DNA of 64,000 bases from Streptosporangium brasiliense (GTDB lineage Bacteria; Actinomycetota; Actinomycetes; Streptosporangiales; Streptosporangiaceae), in NCBI RefSeq assembly GCF_030811595.1, contig NZ_JAUSRB010000002.1:62001-126000 (forward strand), written 5' to 3'. Both the position numbers and the translations under genes were made by a program. Under the pieces are notes generated by a model. It saw only the letters and a program-made list of their open reading frames with translations. It was not told the origin of the DNA and made no database searches. Each line of letters starts with the position of its first letter. Positions within the stretch are counted from its first letter, which is position 1. Below, one piece after another: positions 48,664-58,169 of this stretch.

Positions 48664-51409
48664 ATCAGTCCCTCCTTGCGGGCCAGGGCGGCGGCCTGGG
48701 TCCGGGAGGAGACGCCGAGCTTGCCCAGGATGTTGGACACGTGCACGCTCACCGTCTTCTGCGCGATGAACAGCCGCTCGCCGATCTCGCGGTTGGGCAG
48801 GCCTCGGCCACCAGCGCGAGCACCTCCTGCTCCCGGCCGGTGAGCACGCCCGGCTGCGCCGAGGTGAACCGGGCCCGGCGGCCCAGCTCCGCCAGAGCCT
48901 CGCCCAGCGGCTTGGCGCCCAGTGACGTGGCGTCCGCGACGGCCCGCTCCCACTCCTTCAGCGCCTCGGCGCGTCCGCCCGAGGCGAGCAGCGCCTCGGC
49001 CAGCCGCCACCGGGCGCGCGCGGCCTCGTAGACGAACCCGACGTCGAACGCCTCGACCACCGCACGCCACGCCTCCACGTCGGCACGGCCGTGCACGCGG
49101 TGCCATTCGGCCTCCGCCCGAGCCAGCCAGGCTCGCCCCTCGAACCCCATCCCCGGCCGGGCCGCCCGCCGCGCGCGGGCGAGCAGCTCGTCGGCGCCGT
49201 CGGTACGGCCCAGGTCGGCCAGCGCCCAGAGAGCGACCGCGCCGATGCGGATGTTGCCGGCGTCGGCGGGGTCCATGGCGCCCAGGACCGCGGTCGTGTG
49301 TTCCAGGGCGGCCCCGGGGTCCTGCCGCCAGAGGGCGTGCTCGGCGGCCATGCCCCGGGACATGTAGGCGACCAGGGCGTCCGACCAGAACGGCCGGAGC
49401 CAGGTCAGCCGCTCCTCGACCGCGGGCGTCCCCATGGCGACCTCGATGAACAGCGCGAAGGAGGAGAGGATGGCCTCGGGGATCTTGCCGACGCGCACGC
49501 CGAACCCGGCCGCCGTCTCCCGGGCCTGCGTCCACTCCCCCGCCATGTAGTGGATCAGGAACTGGAGGAAGCGCAGGTCGGTGCCGTAGGTGCTCCAGGA
49601 GAGCCCGGACTCCATGGCCAACCGCACACCTCGATCGGCGGTCACGGCGGCGGTGGCCATGGAGCCGCGCTCGAACTGGGTCCGGGCGTGGTGGAAGATC
49701 GCGCGCAGGTCCATGGCCAGGTCGCCGGAGCCCTGGACGGCGACGGATCCGAACAGCTCCTCCGCCAGGGCGCGGTCGCCCTCGAACTCCGCGCAGGAGG
49801 CCAGCACGATCGTCGCCCCCTTCTCCGCGTCGCTCGCCCCCGTGGCCCTGGCGACCTCCAGCGCGCGGTCGGCGAGGGGCCTGACCTCCGCGTGCCGCGG
49901 GCCCCAGCTGAGCGTGCGGGAGAGGGTGGCCAGCGCCTTGGCGAGGGCGGCGGTCCCGGGTGAGGCCGCGGCCACGGCCGCCTCGGCGGCCACGATCGCC
50001 TTCGGCACGTCGTCGGAGTCGTAGAGGTAGTAGGCGAGCCTTTCCAAGGACTCGGCCGTCGGGGGGACCTCCCGCACCTGGGCGGTGGCCCGGTGGTTGT
50101 CTCCCATGTCGGCCGCCGCGGCGGCGGTGCGCAGCACGAGCCGGACGCGGTCCATCCCGGCCAGGGCTTCGGCGTCGGGGACCCGGTCCCACAGGCCGAG
50201 CGCCTGCTCGAAGTGGCGGTGGGCCTCGGCGGGGGCGCCGAGCCGCTCGGCCCGCCGGCCCGCCTCGACCGAGGCGGACAGGGCTTCGGCGAGGTCGTGC
50301 CCGGCCAGGTAGTGGTAGGCGAGCTCGGCGGCGGCGCCGCTGCGGGCGGTGAGCAGGCGGGCGAACGCGGAGTGCATGCGGGTCCGCTCGCCCGGCAGCA
50401 GGTCGGTGTAGACGGCCTCCTGGAGCAGGGCGTGCCGGAAGGCGTAGCCGTACTCCCCGCTGGGGCGGAGCAGCCCGCGTGAGACGATCTCCCGCATGGC
50501 CTCCTCGAAGGCCAGCTCCTCCAGGCCGGAAGCCTCCCGGAGCAGGTCGTGGTCGACCCGCCGGCCCGCGACGGCGGCCCCCCGGAGCACCCGCTGGGCG
50601 GCGTCGGACAGCAGCTCCGCCCGGGAGAGCAGCAGGCTGGTCAGGCCGTCGGTCATCGAGGAGCCCTCGATCGCGGCCTCCAGGAGCTCTTCGGCGTAGA
50701 ACGGGTTCCCCTCGGCCCGGTCGACGACCTCGCCGATCATCTGGGCGTCGCCGCCGCCGAGGGAGGTCAGGTAGTCGGCCATCTCACCGCGGTCGAGCGG
50801 GCTCAGCTCGACCGCCGTCACCAGGGGGAGACGTTTGAGCTCGGCCAGGACCCGGCGCAGCGGGTGGCGCCGGTGGAGGTCGTCGGTCCGGTAGGTGCCG
50901 ACCAGGCAGACGCGCTCGGTCTGCAGCATCCGGCTGAGGAAGACCAGCAGGTCGCGGGTGGACTGGTCGGCCCAGTGCAGGTCCTCCAGGACCAGCAGCA
51001 CGGGCTGCGCGGCCAGGAACCCCAGCATCGAGCCGAAGAGCTGCTGCTGGGTGAGGGCGGAGGCGGTCTCCGGGCCAAGGTCGGTGCCGCCGGGCAGCAG
51101 CCGCCCGAGGACGGGCCGGGCGTCGAGCGCCGCGCGCAGCTCACCCCGCGCGTCGCGCAGGGCGTCCGCCAGCGGGAGGTACGGCAGCGCGTCGCCGAGC
51201 TCGGCGCACTGCCCGACCAGTACGGCGAAGCCGGCCGCCTCGGCCCGCTCGCTCAGCTCTGTCACCATCCGGGTCTTGCCGATGCCGGCGTCGCCCCCCA
51301 CGAGGGCCACCCCCGCCAGCCCGCCGGCTGCCGAGTCGAGCACGGCGACCAGGCGATCAAGCTCCGCCAACCGCCCGATCAGAGCACTTTGCCCTTTCTG
51401 CCACTCCAC
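48660..51409 (-). CDS. LAL-type LuxR-family regulator with an apparent -1 frameshift in its HTH
   Basis: About 915 residues if corrected. The ATPase part has ALIGRLAELDRLVAV, Walker A VGGDAGIGKTRMVTEL (about 36-51) and Walker B VLLVLEDLHWADQS. The C-terminal LuxR HTH begins LTGREQEVLALVAE, but the frame then leaves the family sequence and stops at 48749. The expected continuation (GLPNREIGERLFIAQKTVSV, then ILGKLGVSSRTQ) is intact in the next frame and ends at 48660. One G is missing near 48802 in the GAGGCCTGCCC context. It is either a real mutation that removes the DNA-binding domain or a sequencing error. Confidence 0.85.
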
Positions 51410-51523
51410 GCCGGGAGTATGTCACGGTCTGCCGACATCAGGCTGAATGGTCCACCGACGGCGCCCGCGAATGGCCTTCGTGGCGGAGATCGGGGCGCCT
51501 CTAATGTCGGAGCCATGGTCTCC

Positions 51524-52135
51524 ATGTCGACATTCCTGGTTTTCATCGTGGCGTCCCTCGCGCTGGTCCTGGTGCCCGGCCCCAACCATCTCTACATCGC
51601 CGCCCGGGCCATCGCCCAGGGCAGGGCCGCCGGGCTGGCGAGCGCGTTCGGCGTGGAGGTCGGCACCCTGGTGCACATCGCCGCGGCGGCGGCCGGACTG
51701 TCCTACGTGATCGCCCGGTCCGCCGCGCTCTTCAACGTGATCAAATGGGCAGGAGTGGTCTACCTGGTCTATCTGGGTGTGCGGACCCTGACCGGCAAGC
51801 AGGAGCTCACCGCCCAGGAGGCCGCGCCGCAGCCGCTGCGCGCGATCTTCCTCGAAGGCGTGGTCGTCAACGTGCTCAACCCCAAGGTAGTCCTGTTCTT
51901 CCTGGCGTTCCTGCCGCAGTTCGTGCGTCCGGAGGCGGGGGCGGTGCCGCTGCAGATCGCCCTGCTGGGCGGCACCCTCCTGCTCCTCGGCCTGATCTCG
52001 GACATGGTCTACGCCGCCGGCGCGGGCGCGCTCGGCGGGCGGCTGCGCGGCCGGTCGGACCTGCTGCGCCGCTTCAGCGGGATCGTCTATCTGGGACTCG
52101 GCGCCGCGACCGCCCTCTCCGGCCGGTCAAGCTGA
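51524..52135 (+). CDS. LysE/RhtB-family amino-acid exporter
   Basis: A 203-residue inner-membrane exporter with six hydrophobic segments. The N-terminal family signature is LVLVPGPNHLYIAARAIAQG (about 15-34) and the second half has NVLNPKVVLFFLAFLPQF. It exports amino acids or similar metabolites by proton exchange. ATG 51524 has GGAG 11 nt upstream; ATG 51515 in frame is too close to it. Its 3' end overlaps the convergent alpha/beta hydrolase gene by 49 bp, so strong transcription of either gene would interfere with the other. Confidence 0.92.
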   Translation: MSTFLVFIVASLALVLVPGPNHLYIAARAIAQGRAAGLASAFGVEVGTLVHIAAAAAGLSYVIARSAALFNVIKWAGVVYLVYLGVRTLTGKQELTAQEAAPQPLRAIFLEGVVVNVLNPKVVLFFLAFLPQFVRPEAGAVPLQIALLGGTLLLLGLISDMVYAAGAGALGGRLRGRSDLLRRFSGIVYLGLGAATALSGRSS

Positions 52136-52812
52136 TCGCACAGGTCCCCCAGCAGGCGGGCCAGCGGCCCGGGGTCCCGCAGCACGCCCAGGTGCCCGCG
52201 GCGGGGGATCAGGATCAGCCGCCCGTCCCGGCAGGCGCGCAGGAAGGCCCGCTCGTCGCTCCGGAACGGGTCGCGGGCGCCGTTGACCAGCCACACCCGT
52301 CCGGGGTAGGCGGCCAGTGCCGCGAGCTGGTCGTGCCCGGCGACGGCCGCGACGGCCTGCGGCAGCACCTCGCACGACAGCCCTCCCGCCACCATCGCCG
52401 CGCCGGCCGGGCCGGGCAGGACGCGCCGGAGGACGTGGGAGCTGATCCGGTCCGCGCGGGCGGGGTCGCGCACGGCGAGCGCGGCGACGGACCGGTAGAT
52501 CCACGCCGTCGACGCGTTGCGGGCCGTGCATCCCATGGCCACCAGCCCGGCCACCCGCCCGGGGATGCGCTCGGCGGCGGCGATGCCGACGTAGCCGCCC
52601 AGCGAGAGCCCCGCCACGAGCGCCCGTCCGCCGAGGGAGTCGATCGCGTCGGCCACGGCCGAGACCGCCGCGTCCATCGAGAACGGCTCGCCGCGACGGG
52701 TCCCGTGGCCCGGCAGGTCGACGGCCGCCGAGGGCCGGTCGAGGCTGGACATGACGGGGCCCCACATGGTCCCGCTGACGCGGATCCCGTGGACAAGGAC
52801 GACGGGCGGCAT
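52087..52812 (-). CDS. Alpha/beta hydrolase
   Basis: A 241-residue hydrolase. PPVVLVHGIRVSGTMW opens the fold (2-17), then VDLPGHGTRRG, the nucleophile Ser in AGLSLGGYVG (about 80-89), the acid in VNGARDPFR and the base His in PRRGHLGVL. The HG-x-R loop and GLSLGG elbow fit the MenH/RutD-like group. GGAGG lies 6 nt before ATG 52812. It diverges from a tetR gene, and an inverted repeat sits between the two starts, so it is the likely target of that repressor. Its substrate is unknown. Confidence 0.88.
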   Translation of the reverse strand: MPPVVLVHGIRVSGTMWGPVMSSLDRPSAAVDLPGHGTRRGEPFSMDAAVSAVADAIDSLGGRALVAGLSLGGYVGIAAAERIPGRVAGLVAMGCTARNASTAWIYRSVAALAVRDPARADRISSHVLRRVLPGPAGAAMVAGGLSCEVLPQAVAAVAGHDQLAALAAYPGRVWLVNGARDPFRSDERAFLRACRDGRLILIPRRGHLGVLRDPGPLARLLGDLCDQLDRPERAVAAPSPR

Positions 52813-52828
52813 CACTGACCTCCAAATA

Positions 52829-52868
52829 CAACGGTGCGTTGCACTTATTGAAACACAACGCACCGTTG
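52829..52868. promoter_or_regulatory. TetR operator between hydrolase and tetR
   Basis: Two 13-bp arms, CAACGGTGCGTTG (52829-52841) and CAACGCACCGTTG (52856-52868), are perfect reverse complements with a 14-nt gap. Each arm is itself partly symmetric (CAACG...CGTTG), so each may bind a TetR dimer. They lie between divergent starts at 52812 and 52888. Confidence 0.75.
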
Positions 52869-52887
52869 CGTTGCTACACTCGGCCCC

Positions 52888-53457
52888 ATGGCACCGCGCA
52901 AGGAACAGCAGATCTTCCAGGCGACGCTCGAACTCCTCGCCGCCAAGGGCTACGAGGGGCTGACCGTGGAGGGGGTGGCCGAGCGGTCGGGGGTCAACAA
53001 GACCACGATCTACCGGTGGTGGCCGTCAAAGGCGGCGCTGCTGGCCGCCGCGCTGGTCGAGGCCGACCTGCTCGCGATGGAGCCGCCCGACACCGGCAGC
53101 CTCAGGACGGACCTGGAGGCGCTGGTCCACGGGATGGCCGCGCTGCTCACGCGGCCCCCGGCGGCCGACGTCGCGGTGGCCGCGCTCGGCGCCGCCGTAC
53201 ACCATCCCGAGCTCGCCGCGGCGGCCCAGCGTTTCTTCGCCGACCGGCTCGCCGGGGAGGAGGCCGTCTTCGAGCGCGCGAGGCGGCGCGGCGAGCTGCC
53301 CGGCACGGCCGACCCGATGCTGATCATGGATCTGCTCGCCGGCGCGGTATGGCTGCGCACGGTCTTCCGGGGGCTCCCCCTCGACGACGGCTTCGCCGCG
53401 GAGGCGGTGAGCACGGTCCTCGACGGCCTGACCCGAGAGCGCGCCGGCCGCCGCTGA
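52888..53457 (+). CDS. TetR-family regulator
   Basis: A 189-residue TetR repressor. The HTH runs from about 8 to 52 (FQATLELLAAKGYEGLTVEG, then AERSGVNKTTIYRWWPSKAAL), with the typical YRWWPSK junction. The C-terminal part is of the TetR_C_16-like helical type, with LMIMDLLAGAVWLRTVF. ATG 52888 follows the operator by 19 nt with no clear Shine-Dalgarno. It probably represses itself and the divergent hydrolase. No effector can be proposed. Confidence 0.9.
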   Translation: MAPRKEQQIFQATLELLAAKGYEGLTVEGVAERSGVNKTTIYRWWPSKAALLAAALVEADLLAMEPPDTGSLRTDLEALVHGMAALLTRPPAADVAVAALGAAVHHPELAAAAQRFFADRLAGEEAVFERARRRGELPGTADPMLIMDLLAGAVWLRTVFRGLPLDDGFAAEAVSTVLDGLTRERAGRR

Positions 53458-53505
53458 GGACCCGGGCGGGCGGTCCGGGAACGCGCCCCGGGCGTGGGTC
53501 CGGCC

Positions 53506-53651
53506 GGTCCGCGAACACACCCGCAGCTGGATCAGCTCAGACCCGGCGGTCGGTCCGCGGGCACGCCCGGAGCCGGATCAGCTCAGCCCCGGCGGTCAGT
53601 CCGCGAACACACCCACAGCTGGATCGGCTCAGACCCGGCGGTCAGTCCGCG
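53506..53651. repeat. 46-bp tandem repeat at the end of the D-amino-acid operon
   Basis: Copies begin at 53506, 53552, 53598 and (partial) 53644, with an exact 46-bp period and about 80-90% identity. Each contains GTCCGCG, AGCTGGATC(A/G)GCT and CCCGGCGGTC. The last partial copy overlaps the stop region of the gene at 53642, so the unit may have arisen from that gene's 3' end. No spacers are present, so it is not CRISPR. Confidence 0.88.
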
Positions 53652-54853
53652 AGCGCGCCCGGGATGCGGTCGAGGATCGGGTACGGCATGAGCCCGTAGG
53701 CGTAGAAGTCGACCGCGTCGGCCCCCGCGGCCCGGACGGCCCGGACCTTGGCGGCGAGCCGGTCGGCCGAGTCGGTGTCGGGCAGGCCGGGCCGGAGCAC
53801 GACCCGCAGCTCCTTGTCCTTGCCCGTCGAGCGGCGGTAGGCGCCCACGTCGTCGCCGACCCTGCCGGCGTCGCGGGCGTAGGCGAGCACGCCCAGCGAG
53901 GGCACCAGGTCGCCGAGGGCGACCAGGTCCACGCCGAGCTGCCAGGAGTCGTGCGCGGCGAGCCCTCCCGAGGGCAGGCCCTCGGCGTAGCCCTTGACCG
54001 CGCCCGTCGCGTCGAGGAAGACCAGCTTGGAGCCCTCCGCGCCGACGGCCGTGGAGACCTCCGAGACCAGCGAGGTCACCACCTCCGAGCGGGCCCGCGC
54101 GTAGGCGACCACCTCGGGCCCGGCGTAGGCGGTCAGCGCCGCCCGGGTCACCTCGCCCTGCGCGGGCGGGTCGCCGTCGAGCACGCCGCCCACGACCCTG
54201 GCGCACTCCTCGCGCGCCACCTCGGCGTTGACGCCCAGGTCGGCCGCGCGGCGCATGCAGAAGTCGCAGAAGCACAGGCCGAGCAGGAAGACGTCCATCG
54301 GCCCGAGCGGGACGAAGCTGCGCTCGTGGTGGTAGCCGTGGCCGAAGGTGCCGAAGTGCAGCGCCTCGGCGACCACGCTGTCGACCCCCTGCCTGGCCAC
54401 CGCCCGGCCCAGCGCGACCGCGTAGCGGCGGACGTCCGGGTGGGAGGGGCACAGGTCGGCGGGCGAGCCCCGGTCGCCGAAGCAACTGCGCACGGTCACG
54501 TCGGGGTTGGCCAGGCCGAGCGTGGTGTTCTGCAGGAAGACGGTCCAGCCGTGCAGCTTGAGGCCGCGCTCGGCGGTGGCCAGGCGCAGCGCCGCCAGCG
54601 GCTGCTCCCCGGCGCCCTCCTGGACGGGCGGGACCAGGCGCAGCTCGCCGAACAGGTCTTCGGGCGGCGTGAAGTGCGCGCCGTCCCTGCGGATCGTCAC
54701 GCGGGGGCGGCCGTGGGGGGTGACGTCACGGGCGCAGTGGTAGGCAGCGGCCACGGTCACGCCCGCCACGCCGTATCCGGTGATGCGGTCGAGGACCTTG
54801 TCCAGGCCCTCCCCGCGCACGTCCTCGACATAGACGTATAGCGAGCTGTCCAA
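53642..54853 (-). CDS. Conserved-looking 403-residue protein, probable TIM barrel
   Basis: I do not recognise a characterised family. The protein starts SSLYVYVEDVRGEGLDKVLD, then YGVAGVTVAAAYHCARDVTP, and contains ERGLKLHGWTVFLQNTTLG and AVARQGVDSVVAEALHFGTF, with a small CFCDFCMRRAADLG cysteine cluster and a closing AVRAAGADAVDFYAYGLMP. Alternating beta-alpha units and the C-terminal GxDAVDFYxYG resemble glycosyl-hydrolase-like TIM barrels. There is no signal peptide. It is last in the operon after RidA (31-nt gap), so a part in D-amino-acid or amide breakdown is inferred. Confidence 0.65.
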   Translation of the reverse strand: MDSSLYVYVEDVRGEGLDKVLDRITGYGVAGVTVAAAYHCARDVTPHGRPRVTIRRDGAHFTPPEDLFGELRLVPPVQEGAGEQPLAALRLATAERGLKLHGWTVFLQNTTLGLANPDVTVRSCFGDRGSPADLCPSHPDVRRYAVALGRAVARQGVDSVVAEALHFGTFGHGYHHERSFVPLGPMDVFLLGLCFCDFCMRRAADLGVNAEVAREECARVVGGVLDGDPPAQGEVTRAALTAYAGPEVVAYARARSEVVTSLVSEVSTAVGAEGSKLVFLDATGAVKGYAEGLPSGGLAAHDSWQLGVDLVALGDLVPSLGVLAYARDAGRVGDDVGAYRRSTGKDKELRVVLRPGLPDTDSADRLAAKVRAVRAAGADAVDFYAYGLMPYPILDRIPGALAD

Positions 54854-54884
54854 GCCGCCGCCCTCCCACGCAGTCGGTCAGACT

Positions 54885-55271
54885 CTAACGCGGCTTGTAG
54901 GCCACGAAGTCGATCTCGACAAGGATGTCCATCAAGTCGGAGCCGACGGTCGTGCGGACCGGGTACGGCTGGGTGAAGTAGGACTTGTAGACCTCGTTGT
55001 AGGCGGCGAAGTCCCGCTTGAGGTGCTGGAGGTGGACGGTCGACTTCACCACGTCGTCGAAGCCCAGACCGTGGGCGGCGAGGATCGCGCCCAGGTTGCG
55101 CATCACCTGGTGGGTCTGCTCGGCCACGTCCGCCCCGACGACCTCGCCGGTCTTGGGGTCCAGGGGGCCCGCGCCCGAGGTGTAGACGAAGTCCCCGACC
55201 ACGAGGCCCTGCGAATAGGCCCCGATCGGCGCCGCGCCCTCGTCGGTCCGCAGCTCCTGCTTGCCACTCAT
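54885..55271 (-). CDS. RidA-family enamine/imine deaminase
   Basis: A 128-residue RidA (YjgF/YER057c/UK114) protein that hydrolyses reactive enamines such as 2-aminoacrylate, released by PLP-dependent dehydratases. It has FVYTSGAGPLDPKTGEVVG (about 29-47), the substrate-binding Arg in PYPVRTTVGS (about 105) and the closing DILVEIDFVAYKP with the catalytic Glu. It lies 75 nt after the PLP-enzyme gene, which suits a role in quenching that enzyme's intermediates. RBS AAGGAG lies before ATG 55271. Confidence 0.9.
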   Translation of the reverse strand: MSGKQELRTDEGAAPIGAYSQGLVVGDFVYTSGAGPLDPKTGEVVGADVAEQTHQVMRNLGAILAAHGLGFDDVVKSTVHLQHLKRDFAAYNEVYKSYFTQPYPVRTTVGSDLMDILVEIDFVAYKPR

Positions 55272-55346
55272 GTCACCACTCCTTTAACCGTTAACCGGGA
55301 ACAACGGGAATCGCTGGGATCAGCGACCGGGGAAAACGCTCAGGGA

Positions 55347-56456
55347 TCAGAAATAGGTGTCGATCAGGTCGACGACGATGTAGTCGTCGTCGACCACCGG
55401 CATGACCCGCCACTTGTCGAAGGCGGTGCACGGGTGGGAGATGCCGAACGAGACCAGGTCTCCCGGCTTCACCTTCGAGTCCGGCGCGAGCCGCAGGACC
55501 GCGTGCTGGTCCTGCATCTTGAGCACCGTGGCGTCGGCGACGGCTCCGCGGGGCACCGGCAGGCCCTCGTCGAAGGGGGCGTCCCGCTTGCCGAACCCGA
55601 CGACGGCCAGGCCCGGCTCGGGGATGCTCAGCACGTGCGCCCAGATCTCCAGCGCGGCCCGCAGCTCGCCCCCGATCCGGGTGTAGGGCGTGCGCTCGCG
55701 GTAGTAGCCGTCGTCGTGGGTGACGTAGGCGCCGCTGCGCAGCATGATCCTCGCCTGGCAGGCGGCGAGCTCCCGGCCGATCACATCGAACCACTGGCTC
55801 CCGCCCACCGACAGGATCGGGTCGCGCACCCGCAGGTGCTCCAGCGCCTCCAGCATCCGGTGCAGGTAGGCCCGCACCTCCGCGGCCGACGTCAGCGAGC
55901 CTTCGTACCCGGCGACGCCCGCGAGTTCCACGCCGTCGGCCGCCTGCGCCGCCGCGGCGACCTCCAGCAGCCGGCCGAGTGTGCGGCTGCCGGCCCGCCC
56001 GCCCTCGTGCCCGAGCTCGGCCAGCACCCGGAACGGCCTGGCCCCGGCGTGCTTGGCGAGCGTCTCCACCCCGGCCACCGAGTCCACGAAGCAGAGGAAC
56101 TCGAACGACGGGTCCTCGGCGAGCTGCGCCGCGAGGGCGTCGAGCCCCGCCGGGTCGAAGACCTGGTTGGCGATGATGATCCGGGAGACGCCGAACTCGC
56201 GCAGGGTGAGCGCCTGGCTGGGGGTGGCGACCGTCAGCCCCCACGCCCCGGCGTCGAGCTGGGCCCGGACGAGCTGGGGCGACATGGTCGTCTTGGCGTG
56301 CGGGACCAGCATCATCCCGTGCTCGGCGGCGAAGGCCGCGAGCGTCGCGATGTTGTGCTCCAGCGCGCTGCGGTGCGCCACCATGACGGGGAAGCTGAAC
56401 GCCCCTCCGAACAGCGACGATCCGACTGCCCTGCCGGGATCCACGATCCCCTTCAT
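55347..56456 (-). CDS. PLP-dependent D-amino-acid dehydratase/aldolase (DSD1/D-TA type)
   Basis: A 369-residue fold-type III PLP enzyme. The cofactor Lys is in LVPHAKTTMSPQLV (about 53), within an alanine-racemase-like N-terminal barrel. SVGGSQWFDV gives the phosphate-binding loop, and the metal pair is His and Cys in GISHPCTAFDKW near residues 347-349, as in eukaryotic-type D-serine dehydratase and D-threonine aldolase. It is predicted to deaminate or cleave D-Ser/D-Thr-like substrates. It starts 37 nt after the D-aminoacylase gene and is followed by RidA, which supports the dehydratase reading. Confidence 0.85.
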   Translation of the reverse strand: MKGIVDPGRAVGSSLFGGAFSFPVMVAHRSALEHNIATLAAFAAEHGMMLVPHAKTTMSPQLVRAQLDAGAWGLTVATPSQALTLREFGVSRIIIANQVFDPAGLDALAAQLAEDPSFEFLCFVDSVAGVETLAKHAGARPFRVLAELGHEGGRAGSRTLGRLLEVAAAAQAADGVELAGVAGYEGSLTSAAEVRAYLHRMLEALEHLRVRDPILSVGGSQWFDVIGRELAACQARIMLRSGAYVTHDDGYYRERTPYTRIGGELRAALEIWAHVLSIPEPGLAVVGFGKRDAPFDEGLPVPRGAVADATVLKMQDQHAVLRLAPDSKVKPGDLVSFGISHPCTAFDKWRVMPVVDDDYIVVDLIDTYF

Positions 56457-56493
56457 GCGATGCCCCCTTCGTCCGCTCTGGTGGACCCTATCC

Positions 56494-58017
56494 TCAGGGC
56501 CGCAGCGCCCGTCCGGGGGTGGCCCCGGTGAGCTCTCCTCCCGCCAGGACGGGGACGCCGGAGACGAGGACGTCGCCGACGCCGACGGCCAGGGTGCGCG
56601 GGGCGGCGTAGGTCGCCCGGTCGGAGACCGCCCCGGAGTCGAGGACGACGACGTCGGCGGCCTGCCCGGCGCGGACCAGCCCCCGGCCGGCGAGACCGAA
56701 GCGGCGGGCCGGGTGGGAGGCGAGGTGGACGGCGGCCTGCTCCAGGGTCCAGTCGCCGGTCTCGCGGACGTGGTGGCCCAGCATGCGGGCGAAGGCGCCG
56801 TAGCCCCGGGGATGGGGGTGGCCGCCGACGTAGATGCCGTCGGAGCCGCCCGTGTGCGCCGGGTGGCGCAGGATCGCGCGCACCGACTCCTCGCCCTCGG
56901 GACCCTCGTCGGGGCGGGCCGTCACGCAGCCGGCCTCCAGCCGGGTGTCGATCAGGACGCGGCGGCAGAACTCGCCCGGCTCCAGGCCGGCCTTGGCGGC
57001 GGCCTCCGGGAGCGAGAGCCCCTCGGCCCACTCGGCCCCGGGCACGTGGGAGAAGGTGATCCGCGGCCAGAGCGCCGGGTCCCAGTCGACCGGCTCGGAC
57101 TCCAGCAGCTCCAGCGCCCGGTCGGTGTCGGCGGCCGGGATCCACGACGGCAGCGCGACCATCGCCAGGATCGTGCTGCCGCGCAGGTAGGGGTAGGTGT
57201 CGAAGGTGACGTCCAGCCCGTCGAGCCGGGCCTGGTCCACCAGCGGCAGCAGGGCGGAGGCCGGACCGTGGTAGTGCGAGACGTGCACGGCGGCGCCCGA
57301 GCGCCGGGCGATGTCCGTCACCTCGGCCATGCCCGTCCCGGCCTGCGCGCCGTACCCGCGCATGTGCGTGACGTACGGCAGGGCGCCCAGCGGCGCGCAG
57401 AGCGCGGCGATCTCCTCGGCGTCGGCGTAGCGTCCGGGGGCGTACTCCAGTCCGGTGGACAGCCCCACCGCCCCCTCCGACAGGCCGCGCTCGACGCGGG
57501 CGAGCATCCCCGCCAGCTCGTCGGGGGTCGCGGCCCGCTCGGCGGCGCCCATCACGTCGTAGCGGATCGTGCCGTGCGGCAGCAGGTAGGCGGTGTTCAG
57601 CGCGGTCGCGCGGTCGTAGCCGTCCAGCAGCTCGCGCACGCCGAGCGGCCCGTCGGCCGACGGGTGGGTCCCGTTGACCGCGGCGAAGTAGCGGGTGGCG
57701 TAGGCGAAGGTCTCCGGGGTGGAGGCGGGGGCGAAGGACAGGCCGTCCTGGCCCAGGACGAACGTGGTCACACCCTGGCGGAGCGCGGCGAGCTGCACCC
57801 CCGGGTCGAACACCAGGGCGTCGCCGTGGGCATGGCAGTCGATCAGGCCCGGCATGACGTGCCGGCCTGATGCGTCGATCACCGTCGCGGCCTCCGCCCC
57901 GGCCAGCCGGCCCACCGCGACGATCTGGTCTCCGGTGATGCCGACATCCGCCCGGAAGGCCGGGGAGCCCGTGCCGTCCAGCACCTGGCCGCCCTTGATC
58001 AACACATCGAATGACAT
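56494..58017 (-). CDS. N-acyl-D-amino-acid deacylase (D-aminoacylase)
   Basis: A 507-residue amidohydrolase. Metal ligands appear as IDCHAHGD (about 61-68), THMRGYG and VHVSHYHG, and the late Asp is in GGSDGIYVGGHPHPRGYG. The N-terminal SFDVLIKGGQVLDGTG strand set and C-terminal VVVLDSGAV segment form the composite beta-sandwich of the superfamily. It releases free D-amino acids from N-acyl forms, giving the substrate for the downstream PLP enzyme. ATG 58017 is chosen; a TTG at 58029 in frame is possible, and neither has a strong RBS. First gene of a four-gene operon. Confidence 0.9.
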   Translation of the reverse strand: MSFDVLIKGGQVLDGTGSPAFRADVGITGDQIVAVGRLAGAEAATVIDASGRHVMPGLIDCHAHGDALVFDPGVQLAALRQGVTTFVLGQDGLSFAPASTPETFAYATRYFAAVNGTHPSADGPLGVRELLDGYDRATALNTAYLLPHGTIRYDVMGAAERAATPDELAGMLARVERGLSEGAVGLSTGLEYAPGRYADAEEIAALCAPLGALPYVTHMRGYGAQAGTGMAEVTDIARRSGAAVHVSHYHGPASALLPLVDQARLDGLDVTFDTYPYLRGSTILAMVALPSWIPAADTDRALELLESEPVDWDPALWPRITFSHVPGAEWAEGLSLPEAAAKAGLEPGEFCRRVLIDTRLEAGCVTARPDEGPEGEESVRAILRHPAHTGGSDGIYVGGHPHPRGYGAFARMLGHHVRETGDWTLEQAAVHLASHPARRFGLAGRGLVRAGQAADVVVLDSGAVSDRATYAAPRTLAVGVGDVLVSGVPVLAGGELTGATPGRALRP

Positions 58018-58169
58018 GTTGGGATTCAATCATTCACCGGGAACCCCATGCATCCAGGCACACCTCCACCCGGCCCGGCGCCCGGGCCGGACGGCTCCGG
58101 ACGGCCCGGACGGCGATAATTAGGCCCCCCCACCCCTTGACCCCGGCGCGGCAGGAATGATGCCATCTT

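Noticed and set aside
53506..53651. CRISPR-like array
   Set aside because: Repeats are head to tail with no unique spacers, and there are no cas genes.
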